This document shows, in pieces, positions 34,983 to 42,785 of a stretch of DNA of 43,849 nucleotides. The notes under the pieces are model-generated. The model was given only the letters and a program-made list of their open reading frames with translations, ran no database searches and was not told where the DNA came from. Within the stretch, counting starts at the first letter, position 1. The number at the start of each line of letters is the position of its first letter. Source of the DNA: an uncultured Oscillospiraceae bacterium (GTDB taxonomy: Bacteria; Bacillota; Clostridia; Oscillospirales; Oscillospiraceae); NCBI GenBank assembly GCA_902478785.1, contig CABSMJ010000019.1, positions 1 through 43,849 on the forward strand. Reading direction: 5' to 3'. The position numbers and the translations under genes were made by a program.

Positions 34983-35333
34983 ACAAATCAGCTCCTTTCT
35001 GTTGTGCGGCAGACGGCTGGGGGACGGGGATGCACTTCCTGCGGGAAGTGTAATAACCCACTATGACACTTTCATCCCGAAGGGCTGCAAAGTGCCGTGG
35101 GCTCTCCGAGGGGGAATGCGGCATCTGCGGATGCCTTGCTGCCTTTAGAGGCTTGTGTGTGGCACTCAAATCCTCAAAAGGCGGTGTGACCGACAGCCTC
35201 TCCGCAATCTCGATTGCTTCATTTCTGCCGCTCACAGGCAGAGCAGATTTTGCAAATCCACTCTGCCATCCATCTCCAAATCTGCGGATTTTTTGATGGG
35301 GACGGGAGATGCGGTGGGTAAGAACGGCGGGCA
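34983..35333. other. Non-coding gap between relaxase and HTH gene
   Basis: This 351-bp stretch has no convincing gene. It holds the oriT-like site near its left end, a small hairpin GGCAT/ATGCC in the middle, and an AAATC/GATTT hairpin followed by T near 35285. The short plus-strand frames here lack ribosome-binding sites. Confidence 0.5.
35033..35066 (-). other. Candidate oriT (MobV-type nick region)
   Basis: On the relaxase strand, TAGTGGGTTA (35063-35054) matches the TAGTGnGTTA core of pMV158/MobV-type transfer origins, where the nick falls before TTA. A 7-bp hairpin (CACTTCC 35033-35039 with GGAAGTG 35044-35050) lies directly beside it, as in known oriT sites. It is about 70 bp upstream of the relaxase gene. 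Confidence 0.7.
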
Positions 35334-35555
35334 TCATTTGTCCCTCCGCTTCTGCCATACGAGATCATAGCCAAGGGCATCGGCAAGCTGTACCGCCTCC
35401 ACATACCGCATAGATTCCCGCTGGAGCTTGTTGGACAGGTTGGAAACACTGTCGCTCCAGCCGTAATCCTCAGAAAGCCTGTCAACAACTTCCTGCATCG
35501 TGTACCCGGAACGCACAATGTACGACTTAATTTCATTTCTTAAATTAGATTTCAT
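35334..35555 (-). CDS. Small helix-turn-helix protein
   Basis: This 73-residue, mostly helical protein (NEIKSYIVRSGYTMQEVVDRLSEDYGW...SNLSNKLQRESMRYVEAVQLADALGYDLVW) has an XRE-like HTH arrangement. GAGGT lies 7 bp before the ATG. It precedes the relaxase gene and may regulate mobilization or replication of the element. Such small proteins are common beside Mob genes in Clostridia. Confidence 0.7.
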   Translation of the reverse strand: MKSNLRNEIKSYIVRSGYTMQEVVDRLSEDYGWSDSVSNLSNKLQRESMRYVEAVQLADALGYDLVWQKRRDK

Positions 35556-35978
35556 AGAAAATACCTCATTCTTTCATGAAATGGTTTTACCGTGGAGCAT
35601 ACACGCTGCACGGTACAGTTAATTTTAATTACTTCTCAAAAATCGCTCAGAACTGCGCCTGTGAAGAGCTATTCAGAGCAACACCCCATCGACTTTGCGA
35701 TTAGGTGGGCTTGCAATCGAAACCGTGGAAATAGCCACCTTCCTGCATACCAGCGTCACTGTTTCGCAAATCACCGAATGATGATTTGCGTTCTGTTTAC
35801 GGTAATGTTTTTCACCGTTTGCACAACCATTGACTGAGCATTGCCAATTTTAATGCCCAGCCGTGCTATCAAATATAAAAATGAACTTTGATTTTTTGCG
35901 TTCGTGCGTTCCTTCGTTCCACAGGCCGCATCCGATCAGGAACGCATGAACGCACGAACAGAAGGTTTTGAAGTTTCA
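35556..35978. other. Inverted-repeat-rich non-coding region, possible replication or control region
   Basis: These 423 bp between the HTH and helicase genes hold no credible gene. Three perfect inverted repeats stand out: TACCGTG/CACGGTA near 35589-35618, CGCAAATC (35765-35772) with GATTTGCG (35783-35790), and GTTCGTGCGTTC (35900-35911) with its complement at 35948-35959. The last is surrounded by further GTTC/GAACGC repeats. With primase and helicase adjacent, an origin for a circular form is possible. Confidence 0.45.
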
Positions 35979-37274
35979 TTACAACTCCATAGGTGAGAGC
36001 AGAACATAAATGCCCATGTATCCCCGGCACCGTTTTCCCCCGCCGATGTGCAGGTTATTGACCGGCTCCAAATGGTAGCGCTCTGCGTTCTGACTGAGCT
36101 GGTTTGCAAAGCTCTTGGGGGACAGTGGGTTTTCTGCGTTGTCCTCACACCACCGCTTATAGGCTGCATACAGATTTTTGGTACTGGCTTCATAATCGGC
36201 CTTGAATGCCACATAACCCTCAGAATCGAGAAAGTCCAGAATGTTGTTGGCATCCCGAACAGCGGAAGAGATATTGTCCTTGGATCTCTGGCTGATGGTA
36301 AAGTGATAGTGATCGGCAATCAGCCGCCGCAATCCCTCCAGCATCCAGAGGAAAATCCCCTCTTTTTCCGCAATCAATTTTTCAGCAAGAAACGGGTCAT
36401 CGAACCGATCCACAGGCTTATCTTTGGTGGTCAGAATGATCTGACGGCGAAAGAAACCATCGCTGCGGTCGTGAAGTGCAGTCAATGCCCCGTTGCCGAA
36501 GCATAGGAAGCGTACATAAAGCAGCCCTTGATAGCTCTGCTCTTTCTTCCGTTCCAAATCCATCCGCAGTTCTGCGGTCACGATAGATTTGACATAGTTG
36601 GTTTTGGTCAAGGCGTTCATGTCCAGATCATCGTCCACCATCAGCAGCTTACCCTCCAGATCGGCTCTGGCAAACCGATTAGTTTCTACCTTCTGAATGG
36701 AAGTGGTGTTCATGTTGAGCCCGAAAATGGCGTTCATCACCACACCGATCCGGCTTTTGCCCTCGCCGCCCTTGCCGACCAGCATGAGCATTTTCTGGCC
36801 CTTGGTGGAGGGGATTAGACAATAGCCCAGATATTCCTGCAAGGCGGGAATATCCTCCGGCTCCAACAATTCCGAAAGGAAGCGCAGCCAGTGTTCCGGT
36901 GCAGGAGCATCTGCCCGATAAGACACCGGCAGGCGGTTGTTGCAGTATTCTTTTTCCTCTGTGAATGTACCGTCCAGAAAATAAGTGCCATTAGCCACAT
37001 GGATACGGTCACATTGCAGGGGCAGAGGGTCTGCATATGCCGCCAGCTTCAACGCTTTGATTATCTGCTCCACCGTCTGTGCAACCTTGGCATGAAGCCA
37101 GGGCGAGATTTCCTCATAAATCGTGCGCTTCAATTTGCTCTCATCGGGCAATGGGCCATCCACAGTATAAAAGCGGTCGTTGATACAGCGCATGGGATGC
37201 TGGGACAGGAAATCCCGGCAGTATTCCGGTTCGACGATTTTCCCCTTATCATCAATCCAAACAGGGTTATTCAT
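35979..37274 (-). CDS. D5/P4-type helicase (DUF5906-like)
   Basis: This 431-residue replication helicase has an N-terminal D5-N-like region (about 50-150). Walker A is GKGGEGKS at 167-174 and a Walker B-like LLMVDDDLD at about 210-218. The superfamily 3 pattern continues with FLCFGNGALTAL and FFRRQIILTT. A C-terminal winged-helix-like region follows (about 345-431). It overlaps the primase gene by 8 bp. It probably unwinds the excised element for replication. Confidence 0.85.
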   Translation of the reverse strand: MNNPVWIDDKGKIVEPEYCRDFLSQHPMRCINDRFYTVDGPLPDESKLKRTIYEEISPWLHAKVAQTVEQIIKALKLAAYADPLPLQCDRIHVANGTYFLDGTFTEEKEYCNNRLPVSYRADAPAPEHWLRFLSELLEPEDIPALQEYLGYCLIPSTKGQKMLMLVGKGGEGKSRIGVVMNAIFGLNMNTTSIQKVETNRFARADLEGKLLMVDDDLDMNALTKTNYVKSIVTAELRMDLERKKEQSYQGLLYVRFLCFGNGALTALHDRSDGFFRRQIILTTKDKPVDRFDDPFLAEKLIAEKEGIFLWMLEGLRRLIADHYHFTISQRSKDNISSAVRDANNILDFLDSEGYVAFKADYEASTKNLYAAYKRWCEDNAENPLSPKSFANQLSQNAERYHLEPVNNLHIGGGKRCRGYMGIYVLLSPMEL

Positions 37275-37863
37275 GGTATCGCTCCTTTCTCAGGCGGGCC
37301 TGTAATTTGCGGATGTATCCGTCTGCCGTTAGTTCACTCCCGACTTCGCCTCGTTCATAGGAATCGCCTTGCAGCAGAATGTCCAGCTGATACTCTGCCC
37401 AGGGCAGACGGTGGCAGGCTTCCACAAACCGCTCGTCCAACACATCTTCCGGCGCTTGCGGTGCATATTGCCTTTCCCAATCCAAGAGCAACCGCCGATA
37501 CTGGTTCAAAACAGAAAAGCACAGCTGCTCGTTCTCACGAAGCTGCTGTGCTTTGGTTTTGTGCTTTAATTTTTGGCGAATTGCTTCCGGCAAGGGCTTG
37601 TCCAGTGCAAGGTGAAAGTCCGATGCCAGTTTTCGGGCCGCATCATACAGCCGAAGGTCAAACAGCTTGGCGGTCAGGTCGATCACGTCCCCGTGTTCCC
37701 CGCAGGCAAAACAGTGGTAGTGGTCATCCGATACATACAGGCTCGGATGACGGTCATTGTGGAACGGGCACAGCGCCATGCCATAGTGGTTGACATCGAT
37801 TCCATACACCTGCGCTGCTTCCCGTGTGTTGATGCCTGCTTTCACCACTTCAAACAGATTCAT
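37267..37863 (-). CDS. CHC2 zinc-finger primase-like protein
   Basis: This 198-residue protein starts at ATG 37863 (GGAGG 8 bp upstream). The DnaG-type zinc finger is C32-H35-C51-C54 (LCPFH...YHCFACGEHGDVIDL). The toprim catalytic domain is absent, so this is only the DNA-recognition part, and the remaining ~130 residues are helical. It is translationally coupled to the helicase, and the pair likely act together at the element's origin. Confidence 0.85.
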   Translation of the reverse strand: MNLFEVVKAGINTREAAQVYGIDVNHYGMALCPFHNDRHPSLYVSDDHYHCFACGEHGDVIDLTAKLFDLRLYDAARKLASDFHLALDKPLPEAIRQKLKHKTKAQQLRENEQLCFSVLNQYRRLLLDWERQYAPQAPEDVLDERFVEACHRLPWAEYQLDILLQGDSYERGEVGSELTADGYIRKLQARLRKERYHE

Positions 37864-37952
37864 ACAGATTCCCTCCATTTCCTTTTTGATGGGGCAGTTT
37901 TCTCACCCCTCTGTATAGGTTATGGGGAAAATCGAAAAAAACAGGCTAATGG

Positions 37953-38028
37953 CATGACAAGGCATTTTCAAAAAACATGACAAGAATTTAATTGTGTGCT
38001 ATTATAAAAATAAAAAAACATGACAGGA
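37953..38028 (+). repeat. Three CATGACA direct repeats over a promoter
   Basis: CATGACAAGG (37953), CATGACAAGA (37976) and CATGACAGGA (38019) are spaced 23 and 43 bp apart, close to two and four DNA turns. The middle copy contains the -35 box and the last lies just before the ribosome-binding site. They look like operators for a repressor, possibly one encoded by the element. Confidence 0.55.
37977..38005 (+). promoter_or_regulatory. Promoter of the DUF6076/sigma-like operon
   Basis: ATGACA (37977-37982), a 17-bp spacer and TATTAT (38000-38005) match the housekeeping consensus at 5/6 in each box. It is the best promoter in the window and lies 32 bp before the ATG of the DUF6076-like gene. 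Confidence 0.7.
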
Positions 38029-38036
38029 GGGAGAAG

Positions 38037-39152
38037 ATGGATCAGATCATCAACCATGCGGTTTTGTCGCTGGATTTCTGGCAGGACACCGTGAACTATG
38101 AGGGGTGTACCATGCCCACAGGAACCATTGGTTGCGAGGTGCTGAACATCCCGGACAGTACCATTGAAAAACTGGATACTCCCTGCAATGTGCTGAACCA
38201 GCTGCTTCAGGGGATGAACACCGGTTCCGTGGATATGGAGCTGCTGCCGCAGGTGCAGCAGGCCGCTGGCGAGATCATCTCCTTTTTGCAGGCGACACCA
38301 CCGTTCTCCCGCCTGAATCGGAGCTATTTTGAGCAAAAACTTGCAGCCATCTTTTCCGAAGAATATATGGAGGACGCAAAAGCCTATTTGCAGCTTACGC
38401 AGCAGGAGCAGCTGATTTGTGCATTGACTGGTCAGCATAGCAAGGCAACCATGCTCGTCCGAATAGCGCAGGTGCTGGGGCATTTGAGCTATTCTCTGGG
38501 GCAATACAAGGAGGCTCTGACGAAATTTGCAGAGCGCTTGAATGAGCCAGACTATGACCGTACTCCGGACGGTTATGCTGCAATGTTCGGACAGTTCTTC
38601 AAAGGTGAGCCAACTCTGTCGCTGGATAACCCGGCCTGGATGACCCTAACCAATGCTTCGGTGCAGTATGTATCCGCCGTTCGGCCTGGAAAGACGGAGC
38701 CACAGTTGGTCAAGCGGATGCACTATGTCTCCTTTGTGGGAATGTTCCGTTCCGATCTGTTTGAGGGGCTTTGTGTGGGCCATGCACCTAAGAAATGCCC
38801 CATCTGCGGTAGATGGTTTCTTACCATTGATGCACGGCATACCAAATACTGCGGTGGTCTGGTCCCCGGCGACCAGCGGGGACGGACTTGCCGACAAATC
38901 GGCAATCTGAGAGGCCGGGAGCAGCGGGAGCTTGCAGACGATCACCCCATCAAGGCCATTTATACCCGCCGGATGAACACCATCCTGCAAAGCACCCGCC
39001 GTGGAAAGCTGGATGAAGAAACGGCAGCAGCTATGAAAAAGCTGGCAAAAGATAAGATGCTCCGTGCGCTCTCTGATCAGCGCTATGCCAGCACTGTCTA
39101 TGAGCAGGAAATGACCCAAGATGCACTTTTGAAGGCCGTACAAAAGAAATAA
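38037..39152 (+). CDS. DUF6076-like zinc-binding protein
   Basis: This 371-residue cytoplasmic protein has AGGAGG 6 bp before ATG 38037. A C-terminal zinc-finger-like motif (CPICGRWFLTIDARHTKYC, about 254-272, then a further Cys at GRTCRQIG) resembles the CGNR/DUF6076-type finger. The N-terminal ~240 residues are helical and unrecognised. It is the first of two co-oriented genes, followed 32 bp later by a sigma-like gene, under a strong promoter with operator-like repeats. Its function is unknown. Confidence 0.65.
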   Translation: MDQIINHAVLSLDFWQDTVNYEGCTMPTGTIGCEVLNIPDSTIEKLDTPCNVLNQLLQGMNTGSVDMELLPQVQQAAGEIISFLQATPPFSRLNRSYFEQKLAAIFSEEYMEDAKAYLQLTQQEQLICALTGQHSKATMLVRIAQVLGHLSYSLGQYKEALTKFAERLNEPDYDRTPDGYAAMFGQFFKGEPTLSLDNPAWMTLTNASVQYVSAVRPGKTEPQLVKRMHYVSFVGMFRSDLFEGLCVGHAPKKCPICGRWFLTIDARHTKYCGGLVPGDQRGRTCRQIGNLRGREQRELADDHPIKAIYTRRMNTILQSTRRGKLDEETAAAMKKLAKDKMLRALSDQRYASTVYEQEMTQDALLKAVQKK

Positions 39153-39184
39153 GCAGCAAAATATCAGAAAGGTGGTGAGGGAAA

Positions 39185-40375
39185 ATGGATACAGCGTGGA
39201 CATGGGAGCTGTCCGGCTACTGTGCCAAATACAGCTTTCTGACGGAACCCAAGGGCCTGACCATGCGGGAAGTGGAACGCATCTTTCAGCTTGACCCGGA
39301 ACCGCCTGTCCATCAAAATCTGAATGATTATATTATCAAGGCTGTGCAGAGCCAAGAACTGTGCTGGCTTTCCTTTTTCCTGCACCATTACGAAAATCGG
39401 CTTAATGGTCGTGTTCGCCGTTTCCTGCTGCGGGAGGGGCTGGATCGCTATGACCCGGAACGCTTTTTGGACTACAAAATGGGATGTGTGCTTGCCATGT
39501 TGGACTGTCTCCGGGGATATGATCCCGCACAAGGAGCAGATTTTCTGACCTATGCCCATCATTTTATCGGGAATGCCCTTTTGACCTGCCGGATGCAGGA
39601 GGAGGTAGGTTCCTTTGAAAATGTGGATGAGTACAAGGCTGTTCGTGGGATTGCTTGGCTCTACAATCAATCCGGCCAGTCTGAACAGGCGGCGATCCAA
39701 AAATATGCCCAGAAAAACGGCTGTGCCGAGGAAACCGCAGCAAAGTTTTTGGCATTGGCCAAGCAAAATCGCAGCCGTGTTCCGTTTTATCAGACCATTC
39801 AGGATGAGGACAGCGAAGAAACCGGCGAGGATGTCAGCCGGGATGACCATTGGGACTATGCGGAGATTCTATGGAACGGCATCCAGGCTGAAGCTGTCCG
39901 AGAAGCGTTTGAAAAGCTGAATTACCGGGAGCAGACACTTTTGGAAAAGAGAAATGCCATCTGTATGACCTGTGGCCGGGTCAGCCCCATCAGCACCCGG
40001 CTGACCTTTGAAGAACTGGCAGTCCTTTTTGAGGGGAGTACAGCCAGCGGTGCAGAACGGGCTTACCGCAAAGCAGTGGACAGGCTGACGGAACTTCTGG
40101 TTGCCGAAGGCGCAATCCATGTCATCCGGCTGAAACAGAAATCCAAAACCAAGCGCAAAAAGAAAATCGCCGCCGCAATCTACGAATACCAGGCAGACTG
40201 CGACGGCGAATGGGGCGAGATTTCATTTGATTTTGAGAACGGCACAGCGAAGATTATCCGGCTTGCCGATTGGGATACCATGAAAACAAACCGCTTTGCG
40301 AACAGAGCGATAACGTATCTTCTGAACTGCGAGGACGAAAAGCCATCAAAAGAAACGCTTATTGCATTTGAGTAG
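39185..40375 (+). CDS. Sigma-70-like protein of the mobile element
   Basis: This 396-residue protein has an RNA-polymerase sigma-like architecture. A region-2-like segment (YDPERFLDYKMGCVLAMLDCL...FLTYAHHFIGNALL) lies at about 95-140, and a region-4-like helix-turn-helix (FEKLNYREQTLLEKR...LTFEELAVLF...AYRKAVDRL) at about 240-305. The basic stretch KQKSKTKRKKK and a ~70-residue tail are extra. It may direct transcription of element genes. Its stop codon is split by the IS256-family insertion: TA comes from the gene and G from the insertion sequence, so TAG replaces the original TAA without changing the protein. Confidence 0.65.
   Translation: MDTAWTWELSGYCAKYSFLTEPKGLTMREVERIFQLDPEPPVHQNLNDYIIKAVQSQELCWLSFFLHHYENRLNGRVRRFLLREGLDRYDPERFLDYKMGCVLAMLDCLRGYDPAQGADFLTYAHHFIGNALLTCRMQEEVGSFENVDEYKAVRGIAWLYNQSGQSEQAAIQKYAQKNGCAEETAAKFLALAKQNRSRVPFYQTIQDEDSEETGEDVSRDDHWDYAEILWNGIQAEAVREAFEKLNYREQTLLEKRNAICMTCGRVSPISTRLTFEELAVLFEGSTASGAERAYRKAVDRLTELLVAEGAIHVIRLKQKSKTKRKKKIAAAIYEYQADCDGEWGEISFDFENGTAKIIRLADWDTMKTNRFANRAITYLLNCEDEKPSKETLIAFE
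40367..40374. repeat. Left 8-bp target-site duplication of the IS
   Basis: TTTGAGTA here is repeated exactly at 41879-41886, directly outside both ends of the insertion sequence. Eight base pairs is the normal duplication length of the IS256 family. Confidence 0.85.
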
Positions 40376-41878
40376 AGACCGCCGAAAATTCTGTGTAATC
40401 GACGTTCTACGACAGTATGAAAATCTTCGACTGAGTCAAGAATGAGATCAAACATTCAAGACGAAGGAGACGAAGATTATGCAGCCAGTACCACAGGATT
40501 TGTTGAAGGAATACGTTCAGAGCCAGCACTTCACCAGTACGACGGAGATCATGGAGGCCATGAAGGAAATGTTCCGGGACGTCATCCAGACCGTCATGGA
40601 AGTGGAGATGGACGAGGAGCTTGGTCGAGAGCGTTGCGAGCGCTCTGACGAGCCGGAGGGCACCCCCAGAAACTACCGCAACGGCTACACGAAGAAGACC
40701 GTCAAGACCCAACTGGGTGAGGTGGACATCAAGGTTCCCCGGGACCGGAATGGCTCCTTCGAACCCAAGATCATCGGCAAGTATGACCGAAACGCGGACG
40801 GAATGGAGGATAAGATCCTGGCGCTGTACGCCTGCGGCATGAGCCAACGGGATATCGCTGAGCAGATCAAGGAACTGTACGGCGTGGAGATCTCTCCGGA
40901 ACTGGTAACGAAGATCAGCGAAAAGATCATGCCGGAGGTCACAGCCTGGCAGAATCGTCCTTTGGAGCCGGTGTATCCGTTTGTGTTCATGGACGCCATT
41001 CACTACAAGGTTCGGGAAGACCGGCGGTATGTGACGAAGGCAGCCTATGTGGTGCTGGGTGTCACCATGGATGGCAGGAAGGACATTCTGGGCGTCTGGA
41101 TCGGAGAGCACGAAAACAGCAAATTCTGGCTGAACGTGCTCAATGACCTAAAAAGCAGGGGCGTTTTGGATGTATATCTGTTCTGCACAGACGGCCTGTG
41201 TGGGATGATGCAGGCTATCGAGGCTGTCTTCCCCAAAAGCAGGCTGCAGCGCTGCATCGTCCACCAGGTGCGCAGTTCCACCAGATATGTCAGTTACAAG
41301 GACATCAAGAAAGTCGTTGCGGATCTGAAGAAGATCTACGGTGCCGTCACGCTGGAAGAAGCCGAGAAAAACCTGCAGACCTTTGCAGAGGCCTGGCGTA
41401 AACAGTACCCCTCCTGCGTGAAAAGCTGGGAGGAAAACTGGCCGGTTTTAAGCACGTTCTTTGAATACCCCGTTGAGATTCGGAAAATCATATACACGAC
41501 GAACATCATCGAGGGCCTGAACCGCCAGTTCCGGCAGATCACAAAGAACAAACCTTCCTTCACGAACGACGATTCCCTGCGTCGGATGTTATATCTGGCC
41601 TCCCAGCGTATCGTGAAGCACTGGCACGCCAGATGTCAAAACTGGGATCTGGTGCTCAGTCAGCTGGAGATCATGTTCGCCGACCGAGCCGTTGGCTGAC
41701 TCCCTTGTCCTAGTATGCCACAGCGGCCAGACCGGCATTCACGCCGGAGCGGCGCGCATACCGTTCTGACCGCTATGGTTTTCGGTTACCAAGGGATTCA
41801 GGCCAGAATCCGCCCTGCTTTCCTGCGCCATTCTTGATTTTTGTCGAAAAACGCTTATACAAAATTTTACGTCGGGCC
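40375..41878 (+). mobile_element. IS256-family insertion sequence
   Basis: This intact element of about 1504 bp is bounded by TTTGAGTA duplications. Its ends form imperfect inverted repeats: the left has AAAATTCTGTGTAATCG and the right end, reversed, AAAATTTTGTATAAGCG, with GACCGCCG/GGCCCGACG-like tips. It encodes one transposase. The last 180 bp are non-coding and contain a cruciform-prone AGCGGCCAGA/TCTGACCGCT pair. The exact duplication and intact gene suggest a recent insertion. Confidence 0.88.
40479..41699 (+). CDS. IS256-family (Mutator-type) transposase
   Basis: This DDE transposase has 406 residues; AAGGAG lies 9 bp before the ATG. The catalytic triad is D172 (FMDAIHYK), D238 (CTDGLCGM) and E345 (TTNIIEGLNRQFR), with the family's CIVHQVR segment after the second D (260-266). 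The length and complete triad imply an active enzyme. Confidence 0.95.
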   Translation: MQPVPQDLLKEYVQSQHFTSTTEIMEAMKEMFRDVIQTVMEVEMDEELGRERCERSDEPEGTPRNYRNGYTKKTVKTQLGEVDIKVPRDRNGSFEPKIIGKYDRNADGMEDKILALYACGMSQRDIAEQIKELYGVEISPELVTKISEKIMPEVTAWQNRPLEPVYPFVFMDAIHYKVREDRRYVTKAAYVVLGVTMDGRKDILGVWIGEHENSKFWLNVLNDLKSRGVLDVYLFCTDGLCGMMQAIEAVFPKSRLQRCIVHQVRSSTRYVSYKDIKKVVADLKKIYGAVTLEEAEKNLQTFAEAWRKQYPSCVKSWEENWPVLSTFFEYPVEIRKIIYTTNIIEGLNRQFRQITKNKPSFTNDDSLRRMLYLASQRIVKHWHARCQNWDLVLSQLEIMFADRAVG

Positions 41879-41886
41879 TTTGAGTA
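41879..41886. repeat. Right 8-bp target-site duplication of the IS
   Basis: TTTGAGTA matches the left copy. Read with the following bases it restores the sigma-like gene's original ending, TTT GAG TAA TAA, showing where the insertion sequence landed. Confidence 0.85.
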
Positions 41887-41895
41887 ATAACAATC

Positions 41896-41939
41896 AAAGA
41901 GATGCCGTGTTAGGATTTCTCCCGATGCGGCATCTCTTT
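41896..41939. terminator. Bidirectional terminator between the mobile element and rpiR
   Basis: A perfect 12-bp stem (AAAGAGATGCCG at 41896-41907 with 41928-41939) and a 20-nt loop are followed on the plus strand by a T-rich run. It overlaps the last codons of the convergent MurR/RpiR gene. Before the insertion sequence arrived it lay about 10 bp after the sigma-like gene and probably ended that operon. Confidence 0.7.
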
Positions 41940-42776
41940 TTCTCCCTTTAATTGTTTCCCATATTCCGTTTTCAGTTTTCGTATTTCCTCCAGACGGTCA
42001 ACCGCAGTTGCCCCCATCTGCGCTGACAAAGCCAGTACCAGTGCATCCACAACTGCAATGGGGGTCGTCATGGAATGATACTCATTTTCTTCCCCTCGAT
42101 ATACAAACAAATTGATATCTGCCCGATGTTTTTCGTCGTGATAAGTTCGGCTTGTGAACAACAGCGTCTGATATCCGGCGCGTTTTTGGTGATTCAGAAT
42201 GATACTGCCCTCCGCAGATACTTTGGAAAATCCAAAAAGGACCACCAGATCCTCCGCACTCATAAGCGCCAGGTTTTCCAGAAGCTCCGATCCGCTGGAT
42301 GAAATACGACAAACATCAATCCCGATGCGTCGAAGCCGAAATTCCAAAAGCTGTGCAGGTGCCCGGGAAGCGTTCTTTGCGTAAATAAAAACTCTGCGTG
42401 CGCCACCGATGGCGTCAACCGCCCGGGAGAATTCCCCTTGGTCCAGTAGTTCCAACGTCTTTTGCAGGTAATACTGCTGCTGTTCTATCCAGTCGTTCAG
42501 AAGATTGTCAGCACTCGTTTGCAGCGTATTTTTCAGCTTTTGAGCCGGACCTTTTTGCACGGTTTGCTCCATGATGATCCGTTTCAAGTGTTTGAAATCG
42601 CAGCAGCCAACATGGCGGGCAAACCGGGAGATCGTGGCCTCAGATAGATTCAGTTCGTCAGACAGCTGTCCAATGGTCATACAGAGAAACTCATCTCTGT
42701 GCCCGGTGATGTACTCAATGATCAGCTGTTCTGCTGCAGTTAACTTGTCTGGTGTCAGAGGAAATGAAAAATACAT
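41910..42776 (-). CDS. MurR/RpiR-family transcriptional regulator
   Basis: This 288-residue regulator has an N-terminal RpiR helix-turn-helix domain (about 8-80; MTIGQLSDELNLSEATISRFARHVGCCDFKHLK) and a C-terminal SIS sugar-phosphate-binding domain (about 110-260; RRVFIYAKNASRAPAQLLEFRLRRIG, VVLFGFSKVSAEG). AAGGAG lies 4 bp before the ATG. It follows the phosphatase gene by 9 bp and probably senses a sugar phosphate handled by the neighbouring enzymes. Confidence 0.9.
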   Translation of the reverse strand: MYFSFPLTPDKLTAAEQLIIEYITGHRDEFLCMTIGQLSDELNLSEATISRFARHVGCCDFKHLKRIIMEQTVQKGPAQKLKNTLQTSADNLLNDWIEQQQYYLQKTLELLDQGEFSRAVDAIGGARRVFIYAKNASRAPAQLLEFRLRRIGIDVCRISSSGSELLENLALMSAEDLVVLFGFSKVSAEGSIILNHQKRAGYQTLLFTSRTYHDEKHRADINLFVYRGEENEYHSMTTPIAVVDALVLALSAQMGATAVDRLEEIRKLKTEYGKQLKGEKEMPHREKS

Positions 42777-42785
42777 GGTGCTCCT

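Larger units (their letters stand above)
31560..41890. mobile_element. Tn4451-like mobilizable element inserted just after cheB
   Basis: Base composition drops relative to the flagellar genes, and the gene set is that of a mobilizable transposon: TnpX-type serine recombinase, TnpW-like protein, MobV relaxase with an oriT-like sequence, HTH protein, D5/P4-type helicase, CHC2 primase, DUF6076-like and sigma-like proteins. The left end must lie between the cheB stop (31555) and the recombinase stop (31644). The right end is placed near 41890 because the sigma-like gene ends there, but I found no matching direct repeats, so it may lie further right and include the MurR/RpiR cluster. No resistance gene was seen. 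Confidence 0.65.

Noticed and set aside
35592..35837. An 81-codon plus-strand frame in the non-coding part of the mobile element
   Set aside because: It has no ribosome-binding site or known motif, and inverted repeats run through it.
31556..41910. Direct-repeat attachment sites for the mobile element
   Set aside because: I compared the sequence after cheB with that around the sigma-like gene's end and found no convincing shared core. TnpX-type elements may leave only a dinucleotide, so nothing is claimed.
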